A stretch of DNA of 51,090 bases. Source: an uncultured Bacteroides sp. (lineage in GTDB: Bacteria > Bacteroidota > Bacteroidia > Bacteroidales > Bacteroidaceae). The notes under the pieces were generated by a model. The model saw only the letters and a list, made by a program, of their open reading frames with translations. It ran no database searches and was not told the DNA's origin. Numbering within the stretch: position 1 is the stretch's first letter; each line of letters starts with the position of its first letter. Shown piece by piece: positions 18,255 to 26,668 of this stretch. The translations under genes were made by a program, and so were the position numbers. The DNA is taken from the NCBI GenBank assembly GCA_947074205.1, contig CAMTOQ010000020.1:1-51090 (forward strand), given 5' to 3'.

Positions 18255-18728
18255 ATGATAAAGAAGTCTGTACGTTTTGTCGCTTTAATGCTTATTGCTA
18301 TAATTTCTGTGGGAGTTGTAGGGATAAACATTTTGGACTATTGCTGCAACACCAAAGAGGTAAGTCTGCTTACCGTCAAGGATTGTTGTGCCAATAAGGC
18401 TGCAACTCACGGCTCTTTGGGTGAAACTTTACATACCTCATGTGGCATGGATAGCTCTGAAAATTTAGTATTGCTGGGTGAAACCGATCTTGATGACTGT
18501 TGCGATCTCTCTTCAGAATGCATTACTAATGATTATCTAGCCTTTACTCCAATCAAATTATCCGATTTTGCATTTGTTTTATATCCTCCTGTGGCTATAG
18601 AAGTAGAGCTGTTCAACTTTATGCCTTTACCAGATGAAGAATATAATCCAGATTTTGTTGCATTTATTTCGCCTCCACATAGTTTTGGGCGCGTTGTTCT
18701 TGCAAAACATAATACTCTCCTAATTTAA
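18255..18728 (+). CDS. Cys-rich single-pass membrane protein of metal cassette, copy 2
   Basis: A 157-residue paralogue of the protein at 14848. The N-terminal membrane segment (LMLIAIISVGVVGINIL), YCC, DCC and DDCC motifs and the C-terminal PPHSFGRVVLAKHNTLLI are shared, while the middle Cys-rich region has diverged more than the ends. This fits relaxed spacing between metal-binding cysteines. It is the first gene of the second cassette. Confidence 0.75.
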   Translation: MIKKSVRFVALMLIAIISVGVVGINILDYCCNTKEVSLLTVKDCCANKAATHGSLGETLHTSCGMDSSENLVLLGETDLDDCCDLSSECITNDYLAFTPIKLSDFAFVLYPPVAIEVELFNFMPLPDEEYNPDFVAFISPPHSFGRVVLAKHNTLLI

Positions 18729-18729
18729 A

Positions 18730-18819
18730 TTTATTCCTTTTTAGCAGATTTAATTTAGGCTTATAGACGCGTCTATAGGTCTTAATCGATGTATCTATAT
18801 TTACGAATTAAGGAATAAA
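18730..18819 (+). ncRNA. Candidate cis-acting RNA that hides the receptor's RBS, copy 2
   Basis: TTTATTCCTT (18730-18739) pairs with AAGGAATAAA (18810-18819), covering the AAGGA ribosome site of the receptor at 18822. The inner stem is built on a perfect 16-nt palindrome (18762-18777) that extends with wobble pairs to about 18757-18782. The outer arms match copy 1 and the inner stem keeps pairing with a different sequence. Confidence 0.55.
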
Positions 18820-18821
18820 AA

Positions 18822-21041
18822 ATGATTAAGAATATAATTTTTATCGCAATAGCAGTTGCGATAGGATCTGTAGCGAGTGCTCACAACACGCTTAAAGGGA
18901 GAGTTATTGATGCTCATGGTGAACCCATTATTGGTGCAAATATAGTTTGGGATGGTACATCTATTGGTGGTGTTACCAATATCGATGGAGATTTTGCAGT
19001 TGTTCTATCATCTTCTACAAACCGTCTTACCATAAGCTACGTGGCCCATACTTCCGAGACTGTGGAAGTGAACGATCCAACCGAATTTATTGAAATAACT
19101 CTTCAAGGTGAACTCAGTCTTGATGAGGTTGTGGTGAGTGCGCGTCGCTCTTCAACACATCACTCACGAATGGAACCGTTGCAATTGCAAAAAATCACAA
19201 CTGATGAGCTTTTTAGAGCTGCTTGCTGCAATTTATCCGAGAGTTTTGAAACCAATCCATCTGTCGATGTGACCTATGGCGATGCCACTACCGGCGCGCG
19301 ACAGATAAAACTTCTAGGGTTGTCTGGCAACTATGTTCAGATGCTCACCGAGCAAGTGCCCAATTTGCAGGGTGCTGCATCCTCTTTTGGATTAAACTAT
19401 GTCCCCGGTTCATGGATGGATGGCATTCAGGTTTCTAAAGGAACCTCCTCTGTAAAGAATGGATATCAAGCGCTGGCGGGTCAGATTAATATTGACTACA
19501 AAAAACCTCAATTGGCAGATCCCTTGTTTGTAAATCTGTTTGCAGCGCACACTGGGCGTTTAGAGGCCAATGTTGATGGCAATATCAGTATAAATGATAA
19601 ACTTTCTGCTGGATTGCTTCTTCATTATTCTCGCGAGAAAACCTCGCATGATTCTGATGACGATGGCTTCCTGGATATGCCTAAGACGGAGCAGTACAAT
19701 GTGATGAATCGTTGGTTTTACAGAAATAAAAACTATATCTTCCAGGCAGTTGCCAATTATGTTCACGAGGAAAGGGAGAGCGGTCAAGATGTTCACGGTA
19801 CGCATATCGACAATCCCTATAAGATCGGAATCAAAACTGATAGAGCTGTGATGTTTACAAAGAATGGCTATATCTTCAATCAGGACAAAAACACAAGCCT
19901 GGCTTTGATTCTATCTGGTACATATCACAAACAAAATTCATCTTACGGGCATAGTCTATTTGACATTGAGCAAAAGAATCTATATGCTAATCTGATGTTT
20001 GAAACCGAGTTTGATTCAAAAAATCGTATTAATATAGGAGCTAGTATGGATTATGATTCATATAACGAGAAGCTGATAGACGCGAGGGTGCAGGGGCTCG
20101 ATAATGTTAAACTACAACGCAAGGATCCTATAACAGGGGCATATGCAGAATATACTTTTGATTACTACAACCGTTTTACTCTTTTGGCCGGAGTACGTGG
20201 TGATTATAGTGTCAATCATGGTTTCTTTGTTACTCCACGTTTGCACCTCAAATATGCACCTTGGGGGGATTTGCTGAATCTACGTGCTTCTGTAGGTCGT
20301 GGTTACAGGGTAGCCAATGTATTAACAGAAAATAGTTACCTGCTAGCAAGTAGTCGTAAGATGATATTCGATAAAAATCTCGACAATTTTGAATCTGCAT
20401 GGAATTATGGTGCTAGTGCACACTTTACTTTTCCTCTGTTTGAAAAAGATTTGTCGTTGATGTTGGAGTATTATTATACAGATTTCGATAAACAAGTGGT
20501 TGCTAACCTCGAAAATTCTACCGAAGTGGTATTTTCTAATTTGCGTGGGCGATCGTATGCGCAAAGTGCACAAATAGAGCTCTCTTATCCTCTTTTTAAA
20601 GGGTTCAACCTTACGGGTGCTTATCGTTGGACGGATGTTAAGACTACTTATGATGGTGAGTTGTTGGCCAAACCACTGTCTAATCGTTTTAAAGGCTTGC
20701 TTACGGCTTCTTATCAAACACCAGGTGCGATGTGGCAGTTCGATGCTACAGCTCAGTTTAATGGTGGGGGACGTATGCCCAACCCGGGTACAGCCGATCC
20801 TTTGTGGCAAAGTGAATTCCCGTCATTTGTGACACTGATTGCTCAAGCTACATTCAACTATAAACGTTTTAGTGCCTATGTTGGTGGAGAAAACCTCACA
20901 GGCTATCGCCAAGGGAATCCTATTGTAGAGGCTGGCAACCCTTGGGGTGATCGCTTTGATGCTACAATGATTTGGGGGCCATTGAGTGGACCAAAATTCT
21001 ATGTAGGCATGCGTTGGTCTATTCCTAAAATTAAGAAATAA
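18822..21041 (+). CDS. TonB-dependent receptor of metal cassette, copy 2
   Basis: A 739-residue receptor, the same length as its paralogue at 15418. It has a signal peptide ending near VASA, a carboxypeptidase-regulatory domain, a plug starting FRAACCNLSESFETNPSVD and a barrel. It keeps the CC pair at the plug start but has lost the first Cys of the copy 1 cluster (LCRAACC versus LFRAACC). Differences are spread along the whole protein, so the duplication is not very recent or the copies have different ligands. Confidence 0.88.
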   Translation: MIKNIIFIAIAVAIGSVASAHNTLKGRVIDAHGEPIIGANIVWDGTSIGGVTNIDGDFAVVLSSSTNRLTISYVAHTSETVEVNDPTEFIEITLQGELSLDEVVVSARRSSTHHSRMEPLQLQKITTDELFRAACCNLSESFETNPSVDVTYGDATTGARQIKLLGLSGNYVQMLTEQVPNLQGAASSFGLNYVPGSWMDGIQVSKGTSSVKNGYQALAGQINIDYKKPQLADPLFVNLFAAHTGRLEANVDGNISINDKLSAGLLLHYSREKTSHDSDDDGFLDMPKTEQYNVMNRWFYRNKNYIFQAVANYVHEERESGQDVHGTHIDNPYKIGIKTDRAVMFTKNGYIFNQDKNTSLALILSGTYHKQNSSYGHSLFDIEQKNLYANLMFETEFDSKNRINIGASMDYDSYNEKLIDARVQGLDNVKLQRKDPITGAYAEYTFDYYNRFTLLAGVRGDYSVNHGFFVTPRLHLKYAPWGDLLNLRASVGRGYRVANVLTENSYLLASSRKMIFDKNLDNFESAWNYGASAHFTFPLFEKDLSLMLEYYYTDFDKQVVANLENSTEVVFSNLRGRSYAQSAQIELSYPLFKGFNLTGAYRWTDVKTTYDGELLAKPLSNRFKGLLTASYQTPGAMWQFDATAQFNGGGRMPNPGTADPLWQSEFPSFVTLIAQATFNYKRFSAYVGGENLTGYRQGNPIVEAGNPWGDRFDATMIWGPLSGPKFYVGMRWSIPKIKK

Positions 21042-21096
21042 GGAGGTTGTCTCTACTTTAATATTTCCATTTACATATTAAAATTAATCGATAAAG

Positions 21097-21420
21097 ATGA
21101 TGAATACATTTAATAAGAATATATTGCTCTTGGTAGTTGTGCTTTTCTCCATGGCTGTTTCTGCAAATACTAATTCCGATGAAGTTGCAACTCTGTATAA
21201 AGTAACGCTAAATTGTAAAAGCTGCGTTCGGAAGATTGAAAACCATTTTCTTCCCATGCGTGGAATTAAAAAAGTAGATTGTAATATAGAAAATCAGACA
21301 GTACAGATCACTTATTCTGCAAAAAGATGGGATAGCGAGAAGATTGTAGCTCAGTTCAAAAAACTTGAGCTAGACGTTAAGCCCATGGAGGTTGCAGCTT
21401 CAGATGCGGCTGATAAATAG
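21097..21420 (+). CDS. Secreted heavy-metal-associated (HMA) domain protein, copy 2
   Basis: A 107-residue paralogue of the protein at 17690, with a signal peptide ending near VSAN, CxxC at C40/C43 (LNCKSCVRKIENHF) and the same strand pattern. It lacks the C-terminal Cys pair found in copy 1 and ends in DAADK. It is the last gene of the second cassette. Confidence 0.85.
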   Translation: MMNTFNKNILLLVVVLFSMAVSANTNSDEVATLYKVTLNCKSCVRKIENHFLPMRGIKKVDCNIENQTVQITYSAKRWDSEKIVAQFKKLELDVKPMEVAASDAADK

Positions 21421-21510
21421 CGCTGTTTCGCGCATTAACTTGTGATTGCGAATGTCTGTATTTTAAGGCATAGCTATATGGTTTGGTGGCTAGCTCTACT
21501 CACCGACCAG

Positions 21511-21568
21511 GCAAAGGCTTGCTACCACGGTGGCAAGCCTTTGCTACATTGCTGGCAAGCCCTTGCTA
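21511..21568. repeat. Inverted plus direct repeat after the metal cassettes
   Basis: A 34-nt inverted repeat (21511-21544) has perfect 12-bp arms, GCAAAGGCTTGC with GCAAGCCTTTGC. The right arm is repeated once more: TGGCAAGCCTTTGCTA (21531-21546) and TGGCAAGCCCTTGCTA (21553-21568). No T-run follows, so it looks more like a REP-type element or RNA stabiliser than a terminator. Confidence 0.6.
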
Positions 21569-21686
21569 TGTTTGGTACTTTTATATAAGTGTAAATGAGC
21601 CGTTACAAGGAAAAAAGAGTCATTGCATTAATCTTTTCTGACGCAGATTTGTTTTCTAATAATAAAACATTTAAAAGAGTAGAATT

Positions 21687-21878
21687 ATGAGCGATTGCAA
21701 GAAGAATCCAGCCGATGTACCAGCTGATAAGCTGTTTGATGATAAGTTGAAAGACGAAAAGCTTAAATATCCTGTAGAGGAAGTTATGCCTAATGAACCT
21801 GTTGACGAAGAAAATATAAAAGATGCTGTTGACGAGTTGAATCCTGATGATGATACCATGGATGATGTAAGAGGATAG
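21687..21878 (+). CDS. Small acidic protein, unknown function
   Basis: A 63-residue, very acidic protein with many D and E and a repeated DKL/DEL, PVDE and DDD pattern. No signal peptide or membrane segment is seen, and the single Cys is near the N-terminus (MSDCKK). An AAAAGAG ribosome-site-like stretch lies 6-12 nt upstream. I do not recognise the family. The consistent composition and good start favour a real gene. Confidence 0.55.
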   Translation: MSDCKKNPADVPADKLFDDKLKDEKLKYPVEEVMPNEPVDEENIKDAVDELNPDDDTMDDVRG

Positions 21879-22060
21879 ACTGATAGCTCTTATACGGTTA
21901 ATTTCTTTGAACTGCAATAAGCACTGTTACAGCTGATGCTCTTTATTTAGCTTCTGCTGTGGCGGTGTTTTTTGTTTTTTAAATACCTAGTAGTGGGTAT
22001 TGTACTATTGTCTCATTCTCTGTTAATTTGCACTATAATTCTTAAAACCAACGTTTATTG

Positions 22061-22762
22061 ATGAAACATCTGCAAAAATATACTGCTATGCATAAGATGT
22101 GCGATCTCATAGGGGATAACTACTCTGTGTTGCAAGTGATGTCACGTTTTGGCCTATCCTTAGGAGTTGGAGATAAAACTGTTCAAGATATTTGTGACTC
22201 GAATGGAGTAGATTGTCCTACATTCTTGGCTATAGTCAACTTCCTAGATGAAGGTTTTCCCTGTATAGGTGATGAGCTCGACGCGGTTTCTATTCCCACG
22301 CTGATACACTATTTGCGTCAATCGCACAACTATTTTCTTGATATTTGTCTACCTTCTATTCGCGAGAAGCTTCTCGAGGGTATAGCTTATTCCACAGAAA
22401 ACGTCTCTTTTTTGATATTGAAGTTTTTTGATGAGTATACCCGTGCGGTTCGGAAACACATGGAGTACGAAGATAAAACCGTATTTCTATATGCAGAGGC
22501 TCTGCTGCAAGGACAACTCACTGGCAATTATCAGATAGGAACTTATTCTAAACATCATGAGCAAGTTGGTGAAACACTGACCGAGCTTAAGAATATTCTT
22601 ATTAAATATTGTCCGGTGCAGGCAAATACTACACTTTTCTATATGGCATTGCATGATATCTTTGCTTGTGAAGAGGGTTTAGAGTGGCATTCTAAAATAG
22701 AAGACTACCTCTTTGTTCCAGCTATATTGAATATAGAAAGGAGGATGAGAAATGTCCACTAA
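22061..22762 (+). CDS. Hemerythrin-like (HHE) di-iron protein
   Basis: A 233-residue helical protein resembling RIC/ScdA-type hemerythrins, which carry a di-iron site and help repair iron centres after nitrosative or oxidative stress. Likely ligands are in RQSHNYFLD, RKHMEYEDKTV, SKHHEQ and LHDIFACEEGLEWHSKIED. The ATG at 22061 is chosen over the TTG just before it. It overlaps the next gene by 11 nt, so the two are translationally coupled. Next to a nitrogenase cluster it could protect Fe-S proteins, but this is inference. Confidence 0.75.
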   Translation: MKHLQKYTAMHKMCDLIGDNYSVLQVMSRFGLSLGVGDKTVQDICDSNGVDCPTFLAIVNFLDEGFPCIGDELDAVSIPTLIHYLRQSHNYFLDICLPSIREKLLEGIAYSTENVSFLILKFFDEYTRAVRKHMEYEDKTVFLYAEALLQGQLTGNYQIGTYSKHHEQVGETLTELKNILIKYCPVQANTTLFYMALHDIFACEEGLEWHSKIEDYLFVPAILNIERRMRNVH

Positions 22763-23369
22763 TAATAGTTACATGAAATATGTGGTGATAGCTGAGACTT
22801 CTATTATCATTCGAAGTGGTTTGGCGATGGCTTTGAAGCGTTTGCCCAATTTTAAGATGCAGCCCATTGAAGTGCTTACTATGAATGCTCTTAATGATTG
22901 CCTTATCACTCAACATATTGATATATTGATAGTCAATCCTTCTTTTGCACACTATTTTGATGTTGATCAGTTTCGAACCGATTTTGGACATAAAGGGGTT
23001 TATGTAGTGGCTTTAATAGTGGGATTCGTAGAACCATCATTGGTGGCTAAGTACGATGAAACTATATCTATATTCGATGATATGGATACCATAGTTTCTA
23101 AATTGACAACTTTGCAAGATACCCATGTAGATGAACCCAAAGGGGATGAACAGGGAGTTCTGAGTTTGCGAGAGAAGGAAATTGTAGTGTGCGTGGTCAA
23201 GGGTATGACTAACAAAGAAATAGCTGAACGTCTATTTTTATCTGTGCATACTGTTATTACTCATCGAAAAAATATTAGTAAAAAACTGAATATACACAGT
23301 GTGGCAGGTTTGACGATATATGCTATTGTTAATAAGCTAGTTGAACTCGATGAAGTAAAGAATCTATAG
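22752..23369 (+). CDS. LuxR-type regulator with an apparently unphosphorylatable receiver
   Basis: A 205-residue protein with an N-terminal receiver-like fold (about 8-120) and a C-terminal LuxR helix-turn-helix (about 140-200; LSLREKEIVVCVVKGMTNKEI and later VHTVITHRKNISKKL). At the phospho-acceptor position the sequence is ILIVN62PS, Asn instead of Asp, so phosphorylation is unlikely. A strong AAAGGAGG site precedes the start, which lies inside the hemerythrin gene. It is probably the regulator of, or partner to, the hemerythrin gene. Confidence 0.8.
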   Translation: MSTNNSYMKYVVIAETSIIIRSGLAMALKRLPNFKMQPIEVLTMNALNDCLITQHIDILIVNPSFAHYFDVDQFRTDFGHKGVYVVALIVGFVEPSLVAKYDETISIFDDMDTIVSKLTTLQDTHVDEPKGDEQGVLSLREKEIVVCVVKGMTNKEIAERLFLSVHTVITHRKNISKKLNIHSVAGLTIYAIVNKLVELDEVKNL

Positions 23370-23408
23370 AGGCATCTGTGTTAATGTATGTTATTGATGT
23401 ATGTTTCG

Positions 23409-23709
23409 TTTGCGCACACGGAAAAAACAATCTATATTTGCAGTGTGGTTGAGAAACCGCTATAATTTTTAAGGAAAATATTTATTAAGGTATTAGTATA
23501 ATCATTCAATAGGTAATAAATATACTAGGCAAATAGATTGATTTAAGGATAACACAGACAGATATTACATAGAGTATTAGTTTTAAGATTTTAGGTTAAA
23601 AAGAAGATTGTTTTTAAGGATTGATTGTTATTAAGAAAAGAAAAGCCAAAGTGGCTTTTCTTACAGTGAGCGAGGGATTCCGTTTTGAGGAATTTTCTCG
23701 TTTTTTTTT
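23409..23709 (+). ncRNA. Candidate small RNA, about 265 nt, with its promoter and terminator
   Basis: A textbook Bacteroidetes promoter (TTTG 23409-23412, 20-nt spacer, TATATTTG 23433-23440) predicts a start near 23446. The next 190 nt are AT-rich, with no convincing reading frame and several AAGG motifs. They end in two hairpins: AAGAAAAGCC with GGCTTTTCTT (23638-23662), then CGAGGGATTCC with GGAATTTTCTCG (23671-23700) followed by nine T. This is a standalone transcript, not a leader. The family is not recognised. Confidence 0.6.
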
Positions 23710-23812
23710 GCTCATATCTTTCGGGTCTGCTTAGTTTGCTTCTATAATTAAGGCATTTAACAAAAAAACGTTTAATTAAAAGCCTCTATCGTATATAGAT
23801 TACCAAAACTGC

Positions 23813-23844
23813 TTTGTTCCTTACTCAAATAATGGTTATCTTTG
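23813..23844 (+). promoter_or_regulatory. Promoter of the PBP1-folK-kdsB operon
   Basis: TTTG (23813-23816), a 20-nt spacer and TATCTTTG (23837-23844): a full Bacteroidetes -33/-7 promoter. The predicted start is about 65 nt before the PBP ATG. Confidence 0.75.
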
Positions 23845-23916
23845 CAGCATATAGATAGTAAAATCGGGATAGTGACTTTTGGGTTGCATCCCTTATTTGT
23901 TGTAAAGTAACGACCA

Positions 23917-26253
23917 ATGATAAAGATATTGATAAAAACCCTTTGGGTGCTTTTAACTCTTGCATTTATAGGCTGTATAACTCTCTTTGTGGCTATTGCG
24001 AAAGGTTGGGTAGGTTATATGCCTCCGATAGAGGAACTCGAAAATCCGAATTATAAATTTGCGACTGAGGTAATCTCCGAAGACGGGGTAGTGCTGGGTA
24101 ACTACTCTTCTGAGCAGAACAATCGTGTGTATACTAGCTATGCTGATCTTTCTCCACATGTAATTAATGCATTGATTGCTACTGAAGATGTCCGTTTTGA
24201 GGAGCACTCGGGTATAGACGCAAAAGCCTTAGCTCGTGCTATTGTTAAGCGTGGTATCTTGATGAATAAAAGTGCTGGCGGTGGTAGTACTATATCTCAA
24301 CAGTTGGCAAAACTTCTTTTCACAGAGAATGTGGCTAGCAATACCATGCAACGTTTGTTTCAAAAACCTATAGAGTGGGTGATAGCAGTCGAGCTAGAGC
24401 GCTACTATACAAAGGATGAGATTCTAACGATGTATCTTAATAAGTTTGACTTCTTGAATAATGCTGTAGGAATTAAAACCGCTGCACATACTTATTTTGG
24501 TAAAGAGCCTAAAGATTTGAACATTGAAGAAGCTGCACTTCTTGTGGGAATGTGTCAGAACCCATCAAAAAACAATCCCGCTTCGCGCAACGAACGTATT
24601 CGTACCAATGCGTTGAATCGTCGTAATGTGGTTCTTGGGCAAATGGAAAAAGCTAACTTCATCACACATGCACAACAGGACTCTTTGTCGGAGATGCCTA
24701 TCAAACTCAACTTCCATAGAGTAGACCATAAAGAAGGATTGGCTACTTATTTCCGTGAATATCTTCGTGGCGTCCTAAATGCTTCTAAGCCGGAGAAGGC
24801 AAATTATAGAGGTTGGCAAATGCAGAAGTTCTATGAAGACTCTTTAGACTGGGAAACTAATCCTCTATACGGATGGTGTAAGAAAAACTTTAAGAAAGAC
24901 GGTACACCTTACAATCTTTACACTGATGGTTTGAAAATTTATACTACAATAGACTCTCGTATGCAACAATTTGCCGAGGAGGCTGTGGTAGAACATATTC
25001 AGGACTTGCAAACTCAATTCTTTAAAGAGAAAAAAGGTCGTAAAAAGGCTCCTTATAGTAATCAGCTGTCTCAAGAGCAGATTGATGATATTGTTGCTCG
25101 AAACATGAGGCAATCTGATCGATACCGACAAATGAAAAGCGCAGGTCTATCTGAGCAGGAAATCAATAAGGTGTTCAATACCCCAGAAGAGATGTCAGTA
25201 TTTAGTTGGGGAGGTATGAAAGATACCATTATGACTCCATTGGATTCTATTAAGTACTACAAGCACTTTTTGCGTGCAGGTTTTATGTCAATGGATCCCT
25301 ATAATGGTCATGTTAAAGCATATGTGGGTGGCCCTAATTATACCTATTTCCAATATGATATGGCTATGACGGGCCGTCGTCAAGTAGGTTCTACAATTAA
25401 GCCCTTCTTATATACACAGGCTATGGAAAATGGATATTCACCTTGTGATGAGATGCGTCATGTAGAGCAAACGTTGATTGATGCAAATGGTATACCCTGG
25501 ACTCCGCGTAACGCGAGCGCTAAGAACTATGGTGAACGTGTTTCTTTACGATGGGGGTTGGCCAACTCTAGCAACTGGGTGTCGGCTTATCTAATGGATA
25601 AAATGAATCCATACGAACTTGTACGATTGATGCATTCGTTTGGTGTGCGCAATAAGGAAATCCAGCCTACAGTATCTCTATGCTTAGGCCCTAGCGAAAT
25701 ATCGGTGGGCGAGATGGTGAGTGCTTACACTGCTTTTGCAAACCGCGGCATTCGTGTAGCTCCGGTTTTTGTTACCCGCATAGAAGATAACGAAGGTAAT
25801 GTGTTAGCAAACTTTACCCCACAAATGGACGAGGTTATTAGTCCATCAAGTGCTTACAAAATGTTAGATATGCTTCGTGCGGTAATCAATGAAGGAACGG
25901 GTGGGCGTGTTCGTGCTCGATACGGCATCACAGCCGATATGGGCGGAAAAACCGGAACCACCAACTCTAACTCTGATGGTTGGTTTATGGGCTTTACCCC
26001 TTCGCTTGTTTCAGGTGTATGGGTTGGCGGAGAAGAACGCGATATCCACTTCGATACGATGACTTATGGGCAAGGGGCCTCTTTAGCACTTCCTATTTGG
26101 GCTAAGTATATGAATAAAATATATGCTCGTCCGGAACTAGGTTATTCGCAAGAAGAGAAATTTGATATTCCTGACGATTTCAACCCTTGTTCTACTAAGA
26201 CTTACGACGAAGAAGTGAATGTTGGTCACGGTCTTGATGATCTTTTTAATTAG
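23917..26253 (+). CDS. Class A penicillin-binding protein (PBP1A-type)
   Basis: A bifunctional peptidoglycan synthase in the inner membrane. It has an N-terminal membrane anchor (about 5-28). The GT51 glycosyltransferase domain has ATEDVRFEEHSGID and GGSTISQQLAK. The transpeptidase domain has the nucleophile motif STIK (GSTIKPF), SSN and KTGTT. At 778 residues it is normal for the family. It heads an operon with folK-like, kdsB and M16-like genes at spacings of 8 nt or overlaps, typical for Bacteroides cell-envelope genes. Confidence 0.95.
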   Translation: MIKILIKTLWVLLTLAFIGCITLFVAIAKGWVGYMPPIEELENPNYKFATEVISEDGVVLGNYSSEQNNRVYTSYADLSPHVINALIATEDVRFEEHSGIDAKALARAIVKRGILMNKSAGGGSTISQQLAKLLFTENVASNTMQRLFQKPIEWVIAVELERYYTKDEILTMYLNKFDFLNNAVGIKTAAHTYFGKEPKDLNIEEAALLVGMCQNPSKNNPASRNERIRTNALNRRNVVLGQMEKANFITHAQQDSLSEMPIKLNFHRVDHKEGLATYFREYLRGVLNASKPEKANYRGWQMQKFYEDSLDWETNPLYGWCKKNFKKDGTPYNLYTDGLKIYTTIDSRMQQFAEEAVVEHIQDLQTQFFKEKKGRKKAPYSNQLSQEQIDDIVARNMRQSDRYRQMKSAGLSEQEINKVFNTPEEMSVFSWGGMKDTIMTPLDSIKYYKHFLRAGFMSMDPYNGHVKAYVGGPNYTYFQYDMAMTGRRQVGSTIKPFLYTQAMENGYSPCDEMRHVEQTLIDANGIPWTPRNASAKNYGERVSLRWGLANSSNWVSAYLMDKMNPYELVRLMHSFGVRNKEIQPTVSLCLGPSEISVGEMVSAYTAFANRGIRVAPVFVTRIEDNEGNVLANFTPQMDEVISPSSAYKMLDMLRAVINEGTGGRVRARYGITADMGGKTGTTNSNSDGWFMGFTPSLVSGVWVGGEERDIHFDTMTYGQGASLALPIWAKYMNKIYARPELGYSQEEKFDIPDDFNPCSTKTYDEEVNVGHGLDDLFN

Positions 26254-26261
26254 TAACTATC

Positions 26262-26660
26262 ATGCATCGCTGTATCATCTGTTTGGGTAGCAACTATCAC
26301 TGCAAAGAGCACATGGGGCAAGCAAGAAGGATGCTTTCTCAGGCTTTTCCTAGAATACGTTTTGCTAAAGAGTGTTCTACATCGCCTTATGGATTGAGCA
26401 ATCCCTCCTTGTTCTCTAATCAGGTTGCCTTAGTGGAAACATCCTTAGAAGAGCAGAATGTTTACAATATTTGTAAGAGTATAGAAGCAGCTTGTGGACG
26501 TTTGCCCGAAGATAAAATACGCGAGATTGTTCGTATAGATATAGACCTCTTGCGTGTAGATGATAAAATAAGGAAGGCGGATGACTTCAATAGAATCTAT
26601 GTACAGCATAGTCTTAGAGAGCTAGTTTCTTCTGATAACAATAATCTATCTGATAAATAA
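26262..26660 (+). CDS. folK: HPPK-like pyrophosphokinase (FolK family)
   Basis: A 132-residue protein related to 6-hydroxymethyl-7,8-dihydropterin pyrophosphokinase of folate synthesis. It shows the N-terminal CLGSN motif, the central SPYGLSNPSLFSNQVALVET strand and the Mg-binding RIDIDLL motif. It is shorter than the usual 150-170 residues, lacking much of the C-terminal part, so activity is not certain. It is cotranscribed with the PBP and kdsB. Confidence 0.75.
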   Translation: MHRCIICLGSNYHCKEHMGQARRMLSQAFPRIRFAKECSTSPYGLSNPSLFSNQVALVETSLEEQNVYNICKSIEAACGRLPEDKIREIVRIDIDLLRVDDKIRKADDFNRIYVQHSLRELVSSDNNNLSDK

Positions 26661-26668
26661 TAGTAATA

